Part shown: piece after piece, positions 1 to 6,316 of the stretch
Layout of the letters: each line of letters begins with the position of its first letter
How positions within the stretch are numbered: position 1 is the stretch's first letter
Origin: NAK82 sp036172345
GTDB taxonomy: Bacteria; Chloroflexota; Anaerolineae; 4572-78; NAK82
Direction: 5' to 3'
Assembly: GCA_036172345.1 (NCBI GenBank)
Contig: JASFBB010000213.1
Coordinates: forward strand, 1-10,304
DNA length: 10,304 nt
Translations under genes and position numbers: made by a program
The notes under the pieces: model-generated
Told to the model about the DNA's origin: nothing
The model's database searches: none
The model's input: the letters and a program-made list of their open reading frames with translations, nothing else

Positions 1-52
1 ACTCACTTAGGGCGTTAATCCTGGGGCGGCCAAATGAGCCCTATGGTATACA

Positions 53-125
53 AGCCACCCATCGGACTCGAACCGATAACCCGCCGCTTACGAAGCGGCT
101 GCTCTGCCGATTGAGCTAGGGTGGC
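53..125 (-). tRNA. tRNA-Thr, anticodon CGT
   Basis: Read on the - strand this folds into a complete 73-nt cloverleaf. The 7-bp acceptor stem is GCCACCC/GGGTGGC, the D stem GCTC/GAGC, the anticodon stem GCCGC/GCGGC with loop TTCGTAA, and the T arm ATCGG-TTCGAGT-CCGAT. The loop places CGT at positions 34-36, which reads ACG (Thr). The discriminator base is T. The 3' CCA is not encoded, since the next bases are TGT, so it must be added by nucleotidyltransferase. The gene diverges from the protein operon. tRNA genes are frequent integration sites, but I see no att-type duplication of its 3' end in this window. Confidence 0.97.
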
Positions 126-151
126 GAAGATATCACAACTGTACTACCCCA

Positions 152-180
152 ATTATATGACATTTTGTCCGGGGAGGCAA
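152..180 (-). promoter_or_regulatory. Probable sigma70-type promoter of tRNA-Thr
   Basis: On the - strand a perfect TATAAT (-10, bases 157-152) is preceded by TTGCCT (-35, bases 180-175, 4/6 match) with a 17-bp spacer. Transcription would start near base 145, giving a leader of roughly 20 nt before the tRNA. The spacing and the perfect -10 support it; the -35 is weaker. Confidence 0.6.
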
Positions 181-393
181 GCGCGAGGGTGGAGGGTGTT
201 GAAAAACGTCTCAGTCTATTTCTACCCACAATGAGGAGGGGCATAAGGAAGCCCAGGCGATTATCTGGGCATATGCCCAGGAGGAGCTCAAACTGCTTGC
301 TCCCACCTTTATGGGGCGATGTTAATCGCGGCTTACAACCGCGTTCCACTCGTGTCTCCCTAGAAATGACGCATCCCTTGCCCCTGGCAGGGC
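181..393. other. Non-coding stretch with two palindromic structures
   Basis: This is the gap between the tRNA promoter and the regulator promoter. I find no credible gene: the short open frames have no recognisable protein features and overlap on both strands. The perfect 16-bp palindrome CTGGGCATATGCCCAG lies at 265-280. An upstream GCCCAG at 251-256 could pair instead with CTGGGC at 265-270, giving two mutually exclusive hairpins. A second small hairpin pairs CGCGG (327-331) with CCGCG (339-343). Neither is followed by a T-tract, so they are not convincing terminators. They could be protein-binding sites or part of an untranslated RNA; nothing identifies which. Confidence 0.4.
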
Positions 394-422
394 TTGACAA
401 GTTTTGCTAAACGTTGTATAAT
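394..422 (+). promoter_or_regulatory. Perfect-consensus sigma70-type promoter of the regulator operon
   Basis: TTGACA (394-399) and TATAAT (417-422) are both perfect and are separated by exactly 17 bp. Transcription would start around 429-430, leaving a very short leader (about 20 nt) before the ATG at 451. A promoter this strong directly in front of a regulator gene is usually held down by repression, which fits the repeats overlapping it. Confidence 0.9.
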
Positions 423-432
423 ATAACTAAAC
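407..432 (+). promoter_or_regulatory. Candidate operator overlapping the -10 box
   Basis: Two kinds of symmetry sit on the promoter. A direct repeat CTAAAC occurs at 407-412 and 427-432, offset by 20 bp (about two helical turns). Between them GTTGTATAATATAAC (413-427) is a near-palindrome with 6 of 7 positions paired around the -10. In addition, CTTGACAAG (393-401), covering the -35, is a 9-bp palindrome with a central unpaired base. These are visible in the sequence. That they bind the adjacent XRE-family protein (autoregulation) is inference from their position. Confidence 0.45.
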
Positions 433-450
433 AAGACAACAGGGTTGAGC

Positions 451-1140
451 ATGGAATTCAAAGGGCTGGGGCAGACCATCCGCAGCCTGCGGCTGCAACG
501 CCAGGTGACCGGCAGTGAGCTGGCACGAAGGTGCAACGTCACCCGAGGGCTCATCTCCCAAATCGAACGCGGCAGCACCGTGCCCTCATTGGATGTGCTG
601 GTGCGCATCGCCAATGCCCTGGAGGTGCCGGTCGGCCAGCTACTGGATTCCTCCGCCGCTCAGCGCGCGCCAGGGGTGGCCCACGTGGCTGAGCTGGACT
701 ACTACCCGGTGGTGCGCCGCAAGGAGCGCCGCCGCATCACCTTCCCTAAAGAGAACCAGGTCTATGAGAGCCTGACCCCTACCCTGTCGGGGCAGCTGGA
801 GTTCAGCATCCTGCGCATTGGCCCCTTGGAGCTGGAAAACAGCCCGGTCTACAGCCACCCGGGCGAAGAAGCGCTCCTGGTGCTGGAAGGCAACCTCACC
901 GTTTATCTCAACGACACACCCTACCATCTGGAGAAGGGGGACAGCATGCGCTATCCGGCGAGCATTCCCCACCGATATGTATGCACGGGAAACAAGCCAG
1001 CCGTGGTGGTCATGGCCGAGACTCCCGTCGCCTTCTTCAACGTGCTCACACGCCACCTCAACACAAGCAATCATTTATCCAACCATTCACAAGAAGGGAA
1101 GGAAAGGAGACTAGAGAATGACTCAGAAATTGGCCATTGA
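451..1140 (+). CDS. XRE-family transcriptional regulator with C-terminal cupin domain
   Basis: A 229-aa protein with an N-terminal HTH_3 domain (about residues 6-60; SELARRCNVTRGLISQIERG is the helix-turn-helix) and a C-terminal cupin_2 barrel (about 115-190). Cupin motif 1 is HPGEE (H136, E140) and motif 2 contains IPH (H174). Proteins of this architecture (SutR/PuuR-like) bind a small ligand or metal in the cupin and control a neighbouring catabolic operon. I chose ATG 451 over an in-frame TTG at 445 because AGGG (441-444) lies six bases before the ATG but abuts the TTG. The last 30 or so residues are polar, low-complexity and look poorly conserved; this tail is where the gene overlaps the next one by 23 bases, suggesting translational coupling. 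It most likely represses or activates its own promoter and the operon downstream. The ligand is unknown. Confidence 0.93.
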   Translation: MEFKGLGQTIRSLRLQRQVTGSELARRCNVTRGLISQIERGSTVPSLDVLVRIANALEVPVGQLLDSSAAQRAPGVAHVAELDYYPVVRRKERRRITFPKENQVYESLTPTLSGQLEFSILRIGPLELENSPVYSHPGEEALLVLEGNLTVYLNDTPYHLEKGDSMRYPASIPHRYVCTGNKPAVVVMAETPVAFFNVLTRHLNTSNHLSNHSQEGKERRLENDSEIGH

Positions 1141-2446
1141 TGGAGGTCCACGCACTGTACCGGAGAACGCGATCAAACCATGGCCGCCGCTTGATGATAC
1201 CGATCGTGAGGCATTGCTGCGCGTCTTTGACAACCAGATTCTGTGCGGCGCCGGCGGACCTGAAACCGTGGCGCTCCAGAAAGAATGGGCGGAGTACATC
1301 GGTCGCAAACACTGCCTAGCCACCAACAGCGGCACCGCCGCGTTGCACATGTCCCTGGCGGCTGCCGGCATCGGGCCGGGCGACGAGGTGATCGTGCCCG
1401 CTTACACCTTCCTGGCTTCGGCCTCGTGTGTGCTGCACGCCAATGCCATCCCGGTTTTCGTCGACATCGACGAGCGCACTTACACTATCGACCCCAAGCT
1501 GATCGAGGAAAAGATCACCGAGCGCACCAAGGCGATCATCCCGGTGCATTTGCATGGCCTGCCCGCCGATATGGACGAGATCATGGCCATCGCGCGTAAG
1601 CACAACTTGATCGTCATCGAAGATGCCTGCCAGGCGCACGGCGCTACCTATAAGGGCAAGAAGGCGGGTGCCATCGGCGATTTTGCCGCTTTCAGCCTGA
1701 ACAGCTCCAAGAATCTGTGCGGTGCCGAGGGCGGCTTCTTCATGACCGATGACGATTACTGGGCGATGCGCGGTGACATGTTGCGCATGTTCGGCGATGA
1801 AATCGACGACGAGACCAAGCTGCGCGTCTACAACGCCTCGATCCTCGGCTACATGTACCGCATGCAGGAGTTCACCGCTGCCTTCACACGCGCGCAGCTC
1901 AAGCGGTTGGATGCCAACAACGCCATCCGCCAGAAGAATTGCGCCTACCTGACCGAGATCCTGAAAGAGTACGAATGGGTGACGACGCCTTATGTGCCCC
2001 CCGACCGCACCCACGTCTACTGGATGTATGTGGTGCGCTTCGACCCCAAGAAGGCGGGCGTCGACCTCTCGCCGCGTGAGTTCCGCATCGCGTTGGAGAA
2101 GGCACTGCATATGGAAGGCGTGGGCGTGGGTCAGTGGCAGATCATGCCGGTGCCGGCGCAGGACCTCTTCCAGACCAAGATGGGCTACGGTTCGCGCGGC
2201 TGTCCGTGGACATGCCACTTCTACGGCAAGGAAATCACCTACCGCGGCGAGGATTATCCGGTGGCTTCACGACTGTGCGACGATTACACGGTCATCGTCG
2301 GCACCAACCCACCCAACGACACCCAGCTGCTCGACATGTACGCCGAAGCGTTCCGCAAGGTGTTCAACAACCTCGACGTGGTGGTGAAGCACAAGGATGA
2401 CCCGATCGTAGCGCACTACCGAGGGTCCATTTTCATGGCCGCCTGA
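1118..2446 (+). CDS. DegT/DnrJ/EryC1/StrS-family PLP-dependent aminotransferase
   Basis: A 442-aa fold-type I PLP enzyme of the sugar/cyclitol aminotransferase family, a typical length. Motifs in order: NSGTAAL (70-76, cofactor phosphate binding), VIVPAYTFLAS (91-101), VIEDACQAHGA (166-176; D169 would pair with the pyridine nitrogen), and SLNSSKNLCGAEGGF (193-207; K198 is the predicted Schiff-base lysine). YMYRMQEFTAA later in the protein is the family's Y-x-YRM-x-E motif. Members transfer an amino group, usually from Glu or Gln, to a keto-sugar or keto-cyclitol, and some run in reverse in catabolism. The start is supported by AAAGGAG (1103-1109) eight bases upstream. It overlaps the regulator gene and is followed by a dehydrogenase, a pairing that fits hydroxyl/ketone/amine interconversion on one substrate. 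The family is certain. The substrate, and whether it is biosynthetic or catabolic, is not; the transporter context favours catabolism. Confidence 0.93.
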   Translation: MTQKLAIDGGPRTVPENAIKPWPPLDDTDREALLRVFDNQILCGAGGPETVALQKEWAEYIGRKHCLATNSGTAALHMSLAAAGIGPGDEVIVPAYTFLASASCVLHANAIPVFVDIDERTYTIDPKLIEEKITERTKAIIPVHLHGLPADMDEIMAIARKHNLIVIEDACQAHGATYKGKKAGAIGDFAAFSLNSSKNLCGAEGGFFMTDDDYWAMRGDMLRMFGDEIDDETKLRVYNASILGYMYRMQEFTAAFTRAQLKRLDANNAIRQKNCAYLTEILKEYEWVTTPYVPPDRTHVYWMYVVRFDPKKAGVDLSPREFRIALEKALHMEGVGVGQWQIMPVPAQDLFQTKMGYGSRGCPWTCHFYGKEITYRGEDYPVASRLCDDYTVIVGTNPPNDTQLLDMYAEAFRKVFNNLDVVVKHKDDPIVAHYRGSIFMAA

Positions 2447-2468
2447 GGCGTTCCCGGTTCATAGGGGT

Positions 2469-2515
2469 GGGGAGCTTGCCGCACATCGCTTCCAAACGCC
2501 ATCGGCAAGCTCCCC
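2469..2515. repeat. 13-bp perfect inverted repeat between aminotransferase and dehydrogenase genes
   Basis: GGGGAGCTTGCCG (2469-2481) is perfectly complementary to CGGCAAGCTCCCC (2503-2515), with a 21-nt loop; one more G-U pair can form outside. There is no T-run after it, so it is not a standard intrinsic terminator. In an operon mRNA such a stem can block 3' exonucleases or mark a processing site and so set different levels for the flanking genes. That role is inferred. Confidence 0.75.
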
Positions 2516-2546
2516 GGTGACGATCTTCTAGGAAAGGAGCACCGAC

Positions 2547-3569
2547 GTGAAAGCGATTTTCGCCAAGAAACCATTTAACTTTGACATCCGCGACCTGGAG
2601 ATCCCCAAGCCCGCCGAGGGCGAGGTGCTCGTCAAGGTCCATGCCTGTGGATTGTGCGGCACCGACATGCATTTTGCTCAGGATTGGGAGGAGGATTTTA
2701 TGCCCCTTGGCCACGAAATCGCCGCCGAGGTGGTTGAGCTGGGCAAAGGGGTCACCAATTATCAGGTGGGCGACAAGGTCATCGTAGAAGATGTGGGCAT
2801 GTGCGGTGTCTGCGAGCACTGCAAGAACGGCGAGGCGTACCGCTGTCGCAACAATTACAACTTGAAGGGCCAGCCCGGCATGGCCGAGTATATGGCGGTG
2901 AGCGAACACCTGCTCAACCGCTTCGACGGCATGGACTACGTGACCGCCTCGCTGACCGAGCCGTTGGCGGTGGCTCTTAACACCGTGCTCCACAGCGAGA
3001 TCCCGCTGGGAGGCAACGTGGTGGTCTACGGGCCCGGCCCGATCGGGCTGATGTGCGTGCGCGTGGCGCGCTTGCAAGGCGCTGCCAAAGTGGCGTTGGT
3101 GGGTTACTCGGCCCAAAGCCCCCGCGAGGTGGCCCGCATGAACGCCGGCGTCGACCTGGGAGCGGACTACTTGATCTATGCGGCGGACAACGATCCCGTG
3201 GAAAAGGTGCGCTCGATATTCCCCAACGGTGCCGACCGTGTCATCGTCACCGCGCCGCCCAAGACGTTGCCCTCCGCGGTGAGGATGACCGCCTTCGGCA
3301 GCATCGTATCCTTCATTGGTATCAACTTGGGCGGGCAGAGCACCGTCGAGCTGGATGTGAACGAGCTGATCTTCAACAAAGTGACATTGCGCCCCACCTT
3401 CGCCGAGCCCGGCATTAAGTTCCCGGTCGCCATCCGGCTGCTTCGCGAGGGGCTGGTGGATGCCTCCAAGCTGATCACCCACACCTTTGGCTTCGCCGAG
3501 GCCGAGCGCATCTTCCGCATGAACGCGGACGGCAATGAGAAGGTCATCAAGGCGGTGCTGGTGCCTTGA
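2547..3569 (+). CDS. Zinc-dependent medium-chain alcohol/polyol dehydrogenase
   Basis: A 340-aa medium-chain dehydrogenase (sorbitol/threonine dehydrogenase type). The catalytic zinc region is ACGLCGTD (C37) and GHE (H56, E57), with E138 in LTEPL as a further ligand candidate. The structural zinc lobe has four cysteines (C86, C89, C92, C100). The Rossmann nucleotide-binding loop is GPGPIG (162-167). At the end of the second Rossmann strand the sequence reads LVGYS, without the acidic residue that usually selects NAD, so NADP use is possible. It oxidises a secondary or primary alcohol, probably of a sugar or cyclitol. The GTG start has a strong ribosome site, GGAAAGGAG (2531-2539), seven bases upstream. 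The position after the aminotransferase suggests that one enzyme makes the keto group the other uses. The exact substrate cannot be called. Confidence 0.93.
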   Translation: MKAIFAKKPFNFDIRDLEIPKPAEGEVLVKVHACGLCGTDMHFAQDWEEDFMPLGHEIAAEVVELGKGVTNYQVGDKVIVEDVGMCGVCEHCKNGEAYRCRNNYNLKGQPGMAEYMAVSEHLLNRFDGMDYVTASLTEPLAVALNTVLHSEIPLGGNVVVYGPGPIGLMCVRVARLQGAAKVALVGYSAQSPREVARMNAGVDLGADYLIYAADNDPVEKVRSIFPNGADRVIVTAPPKTLPSAVRMTAFGSIVSFIGINLGGQSTVELDVNELIFNKVTLRPTFAEPGIKFPVAIRLLREGLVDASKLITHTFGFAEAERIFRMNADGNEKVIKAVLVP

Positions 3570-3585
3570 GGACAGAGCGCTGCTG

Positions 3586-3699
3586 CCGGGCGCATTTCAA
3601 AATCGGAGGCGAATGGAGGCAGAGCGGTCTGGAGTTGCGCCGCTTGCTCATGCGCGCGGTTCGGTTTGGACTCCCGCCCCCTAAAATGAAATGCACCGG
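3586..3699. repeat. Palindromic repeat element with REP-like core, opposite orientation to the 6051-6375 array
   Basis: The core at 3637-3667 matches the reverse complement of the repeat unit in the array at 6051-6375 at 26 of 29 positions. It is flanked by an outer inverted repeat: GCATTTCA (3592-3599) against TGAAATGC (3687-3694), with further partial pairing of CCGG (3586-3589 / 3696-3699) and of GGAGGCG against CGCCCCC. The whole 114-bp block is therefore an imperfect palindrome carrying a diverged copy of the same repeat family. It fills most of the 215-bp gap between the dehydrogenase and amidohydrolase genes. A short open frame across it is a by-product of its GC content. Confidence 0.65.
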
Positions 3700-3733
3700 A
3701 TGCCACCTCCATCGCCGTTGGGAATCAGCGGTG

Positions 3734-3759
3734 AGGCGCTTTTCTATCAGAGAACGCCT
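3734..3759 (+). other. Small hairpin ahead of the amidohydrolase gene
   Basis: AGGCG (3734-3738) pairs with CGCCT (3755-3759), with a few extra A-U and G-U pairs inside. It ends 25 bases before the next start codon and is followed by only three T residues, too few for a confident terminator. It could be a processing or attenuation hairpin in the leader of the next gene. Confidence 0.25.
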
Positions 3760-3784
3760 TTCTGTGAGGACAGGCTGAGCACCC

Positions 3785-4951
3785 ATGCTGATCAAGGATG
3801 GCATTGCACTCTTAGGCGACCAACTGCGAAAGAGCTCGCTGCGGCTTGCAGGGAAGACGATCGGGGAGATTGCCCTAGCCATCGATGAACGGCCCGGCGA
3901 GCCGGTCATCGACGCGGCCGACTGCTACGTCCTGCCCGGCCTCATCGACCTGCACACGCATGGCATCCAAGACGCTATGCCGCAGAGGGGCGACTGGCTG
4001 CGCTATGCCCACCTGCAGCTGGCGCAGGGCGTTACCGCCTGTGTGCCCACACTGTTCGCGGCGCCGGAGGAGCTCATCTGGAGCATGCGCCGTGGTCTAG
4101 AGGAAACCGACCGCTTCCGGCGCACTCCCAACCTGTTGGGTTTTCGCCTCGAGTTCCCTTATGTGGCGAAGGCGGGTGCGGGATTGACCTCTGCCCGGCG
4201 GCCCATCCGCCGGGAGACCACGCAGGCACTCTTCGAGGCGGGCGAGGGGTTCATCCGCATCTGGGATGTCTCTCCGGAGCTGCCGGGCGCCGAGACGTTC
4301 GTACGCTGGGCCGCCGATCACGGCATCATCACCAGCCTGGCGCACAGCTCCGCCACCATCGAACAGGCGCGGCGTGTGGTGGACGCAGGGCTCAGCTTGG
4401 TGACCCACTTCTACGACACCTTCGACGTGCCCCCTATGACCGATCCCGGCGTCTATCCCGTTGGCCTCACCGATTACATCCTGGTGGAGGAGCGCCTGAC
4501 GGTGGAAATCATCCCGGATGGGGTCCATGTGCATCCTCTGCTGGTGGAGAAGACCCTCCGCTGCAAGGGGTTGGAACGCGTCGCGTTGATCACCGACAGC
4601 GTGCTGGGCGCCGGCAGCCCACCCGGCGTCTACGATGGATTGTACGAAGGGGCGCGGGTCGAAGTGACCCCAGACCGCGGCGTGCGGCGCATCCCAGATG
4701 ACGCGCTCTCGGGCAGTGCGATGACCCAGCTGCGTTGTTTTCAGAATGCCGTGCGCCGCTTCGGTCTCTCAATCCCCGAGGCTTCGGTGCTCTGCGCACG
4801 CACCCCGGCACGCATGCTCGGCCTGAGCGACCAAGGGACTCTTGACACTGGCATGCGGGCCAATATCATCTTGTTGGACCGCGAACTTAACCTCCAGATG
4901 ACCATCCTTGATGGAGAGATCGTCTATCGAGCGGATGAACAACAACACTGA
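3785..4951 (+). CDS. NagA-like N-acyl amino sugar deacetylase (amidohydrolase superfamily)
   Basis: A 388-aa amidohydrolase with the layout and length of N-acetylglucosamine-6-phosphate deacetylase. Visible metal/active-site positions: LPGLIDLHTHG (H57, H59), RLEFP (E123), AHSSAT (H187), THFYD (H208), PDGVHVHP (H248, H250) and ITDS (D271, catalytic acid/base); LSGSAMT is the usual late motif. Several pocket motifs differ from typical NagA: HLEGP reads RLEFP, the GAH that follows reads GAG (131-133), and THLFNAM reads THFYDTF. The catalytic frame is intact but the substrate is probably not GlcNAc-6-phosphate. An in-frame stop lies two codons upstream (3776-3778), so ATG 3785 is the earliest start. 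Its ribosome site is poor (GAGGA, 14 bases away), so expression may depend on coupling or another signal. The next gene starts 14 bases after the stop, so the two are co-transcribed. Confidence 0.88.
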   Translation: MLIKDGIALLGDQLRKSSLRLAGKTIGEIALAIDERPGEPVIDAADCYVLPGLIDLHTHGIQDAMPQRGDWLRYAHLQLAQGVTACVPTLFAAPEELIWSMRRGLEETDRFRRTPNLLGFRLEFPYVAKAGAGLTSARRPIRRETTQALFEAGEGFIRIWDVSPELPGAETFVRWAADHGIITSLAHSSATIEQARRVVDAGLSLVTHFYDTFDVPPMTDPGVYPVGLTDYILVEERLTVEIIPDGVHVHPLLVEKTLRCKGLERVALITDSVLGAGSPPGVYDGLYEGARVEVTPDRGVRRIPDDALSGSAMTQLRCFQNAVRRFGLSIPEASVLCARTPARMLGLSDQGTLDTGMRANIILLDRELNLQMTILDGEIVYRADEQQH

Positions 4952-4965
4952 GGGGAGATGCCGCA

Positions 4966-6051
4966 ATGGAACGTATGACATCGCCTGAGCGCGTCTATCG
5001 TGTGCTGGCGGGCGAGCTCCCGGACCGCGTGCCGGTGATGGCACAGAACTTCCAAAACACAGCCCACCTGGCCGGCTTCGCACTGGATGAGTTTTGCCGT
5101 AATCCACGGCTGATGGCCGAGGCACAAATCGCCGCCTGGGAACGCTTTCGCTATGACATTGTGGACGTCGAGAATGGCACCGTGGCGGCAGCGGGTGCGT
5201 TGGGGTGTGCAGTCGAGTACCCCAAAGACCAGCCACCACGCCTGCTCGGGCCGGCCATCCAACGCCTGGAAGACGTGGACAAGCTCGAGCCGATTGACCC
5301 CACCCGCGATGGGACATTGCCGGCCTTACTAGAGGCCACCCGCCTGATTGGGCGTGCGCTCAAGGGGCGGGCGTGCGTGCTGGGCGAAGCGGATCAGGGA
5401 CCCTTCAATCTGGCTGCTATGCTGGTGGGCATGGAAACCTTCCTGCTGGCGACGGTGGACCCCGAGCAGTGGGACGCGGTGCATCGCCTGCTGGAGTTCA
5501 CCACGGAACAATGCCGTCGCCTGGCACTCGCGCAGGCCGATGCCGGCGCCGATTTCACCCAGATCGGGGAACCCCTGGCCGGACCGGATCTCTCATCGCC
5601 ACGCGTCTATCGGCAATTTGCCTTCCCCTACGAGAGACGCCTGGTGCAGGACTTGAAGGCGCGCGGCATCCCTTTGTGCATCCACGTGTGCGGCAATGCC
5701 ACGCGCATTATGGGCGACCTGGCGGACACAGGGGCTGCGATGCTCCAGACGGACTCCAAGGTGGACATGGCGCGCTGCCGCGAGGTCACCATGGGGCGCA
5801 GTGTGTTGATCGGCAATGTGGACACCACCTTGATGGCGACCGGCACACCGGAGCAGGTGGAGCGCGCGGCACGCCTGGCTATCCAAGCGATGGGCCGCCG
5901 TGGCTGGTTCATCTTGAGCTCCGGGTGTACCATTGGTGCGACCACGCCGGCCGCCAGCACCGAAGCGCTGGTAGCAGCCGCCGAACGATACGGCCGTTAT
6001 GACGAATATGGGTTGGTGGAAGGAGGGGGTGAGGATTTTCAGAGGGGCTAA
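4966..6051 (+). CDS. UroD/MtaA-type zinc methyltransferase homologue
   Basis: A 361-aa uroporphyrinogen-decarboxylase-fold protein of the MtaA/CmuA branch, not a haem enzyme. It has the H-x-C...C zinc set of corrinoid methyltransferases: HVCGN (H240, C242) and SSGCTIGATTP (C321). The N-terminus MERMTSPERVYRVLAGE is typical of this branch. Characterised members move a methyl group between a corrinoid protein and a thiol, or demethylate C1 compounds. Many relatives in sugar gene clusters have no assigned reaction. No corrinoid-binding protein or activator is in the window. GGGGAG (4952-4957) sits eight bases before ATG 4966, right after the amidohydrolase stop. Its TAA stop donates the first A of the repeat array that follows. 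The fold and zinc site are clear. A role such as O-demethylation of a methylated sugar is only a possibility. Confidence 0.88.
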   Translation: MERMTSPERVYRVLAGELPDRVPVMAQNFQNTAHLAGFALDEFCRNPRLMAEAQIAAWERFRYDIVDVENGTVAAAGALGCAVEYPKDQPPRLLGPAIQRLEDVDKLEPIDPTRDGTLPALLEATRLIGRALKGRACVLGEADQGPFNLAAMLVGMETFLLATVDPEQWDAVHRLLEFTTEQCRRLALAQADAGADFTQIGEPLAGPDLSSPRVYRQFAFPYERRLVQDLKARGIPLCIHVCGNATRIMGDLADTGAAMLQTDSKVDMARCREVTMGRSVLIGNVDTTLMATGTPEQVERAARLAIQAMGRRGWFILSSGCTIGATTPAASTEALVAAAERYGRYDEYGLVEGGGEDFQRG

Positions 6052-6229
6052 ACCGAGCCGCGCCGCGCGTGTAACCGAGCCGCGCGCAACCGAGCCGCGC
6101 GCGTAAGCAAGCGGCCCAAACCGCGCCGCGCGCGCAACCGAGCCGCGCGCGTAAGCAAGCGGCCCAAACCGCGCCGCGCGTGTAACCGAGCCGCGCGCAA
6201 CCGAGCCGCGCGCGTAAGCAAGCGGCCCA
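6051..6229. repeat. Tandem array of GC-rich half-elements starting AACCGAGCCGCGCGC
   Basis: Eight head-to-tail units each begin AACCG, at 6051, 6073, 6088, 6119, 6136, 6167, 6184 and 6199. Lengths are 22, 15, 31, 17, 31, 17, 15 and 31. The 31-base units end GTAAGCAAGCGGCCCA; the shorter ones are truncated. There is higher-order duplication: bases 6058-6123 are identical to 6169-6234 (66 bp, offset 111), showing recent expansion of a multi-unit block. The array is open in several frames and gives minus-strand peptides such as PLAYARGSV, which should not be annotated as protein. CGCGCGCG runs give it alternating purine-pyrimidine character. Confidence 0.9.
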
Positions 6230-6290
6230 AACCGAGCCGCGCGCGTAAGCAAGCGGCCGTGACAACCGCTCCCTCACGGTCGCGGCTCGG
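6230..6290. repeat. Complete palindromic repeat element, copy A
   Basis: This ninth unit continues into a second arm. The left arm 6232-6256 and the reverse complement of the right arm 6266-6290 agree at 20 of 25 positions, around a 9-base loop (CCGTGACAA). It is the full-length form of which the upstream array units are left halves. The form is that of a REP/BIME-like palindrome or a small non-autonomous mobile element; no transposase is nearby. Confidence 0.85.
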
Positions 6291-6311
6291 ATAGTGGTCG
6301 CGGCTCGGATA
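6278..6311. repeat. Pair of 16-bp direct repeats of the right arm
   Basis: GGTCGCGGCTCGGATA occurs at 6278-6293 and again at 6296-6311, offset 18. The second copy is an orphan right-arm fragment lying between the two complete palindromes, so the right arm has duplicated separately from the left arm. Confidence 0.85.
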
Positions 6312-6316
6312 CATTG

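Noticed and set aside
53..125. Integration site of a genomic island at the tRNA-Thr gene
   Set aside because: No integrase and no duplicate of the tRNA 3' end is visible in the window, so there is nothing to support it.
165..410. Small protein of about 81 codons in the left non-coding region
   Set aside because: No ribosome site, Arg/Pro/Ser-rich composition of a random GC-rich frame, an equally long frame on the other strand, and it would span the regulator's promoter.
3566..3778. 70-codon open frame between the dehydrogenase and amidohydrolase genes
   Set aside because: It covers the palindromic element 3586-3699, overlaps the dehydrogenase stop and has no recognisable protein feature.
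4966..6051. Haem-pathway uroporphyrinogen decarboxylase (hemE)
   Set aside because: The H-x-C...C zinc set and the N-terminal pattern are those of the MtaA/CmuA branch, and no other haem genes are nearby.
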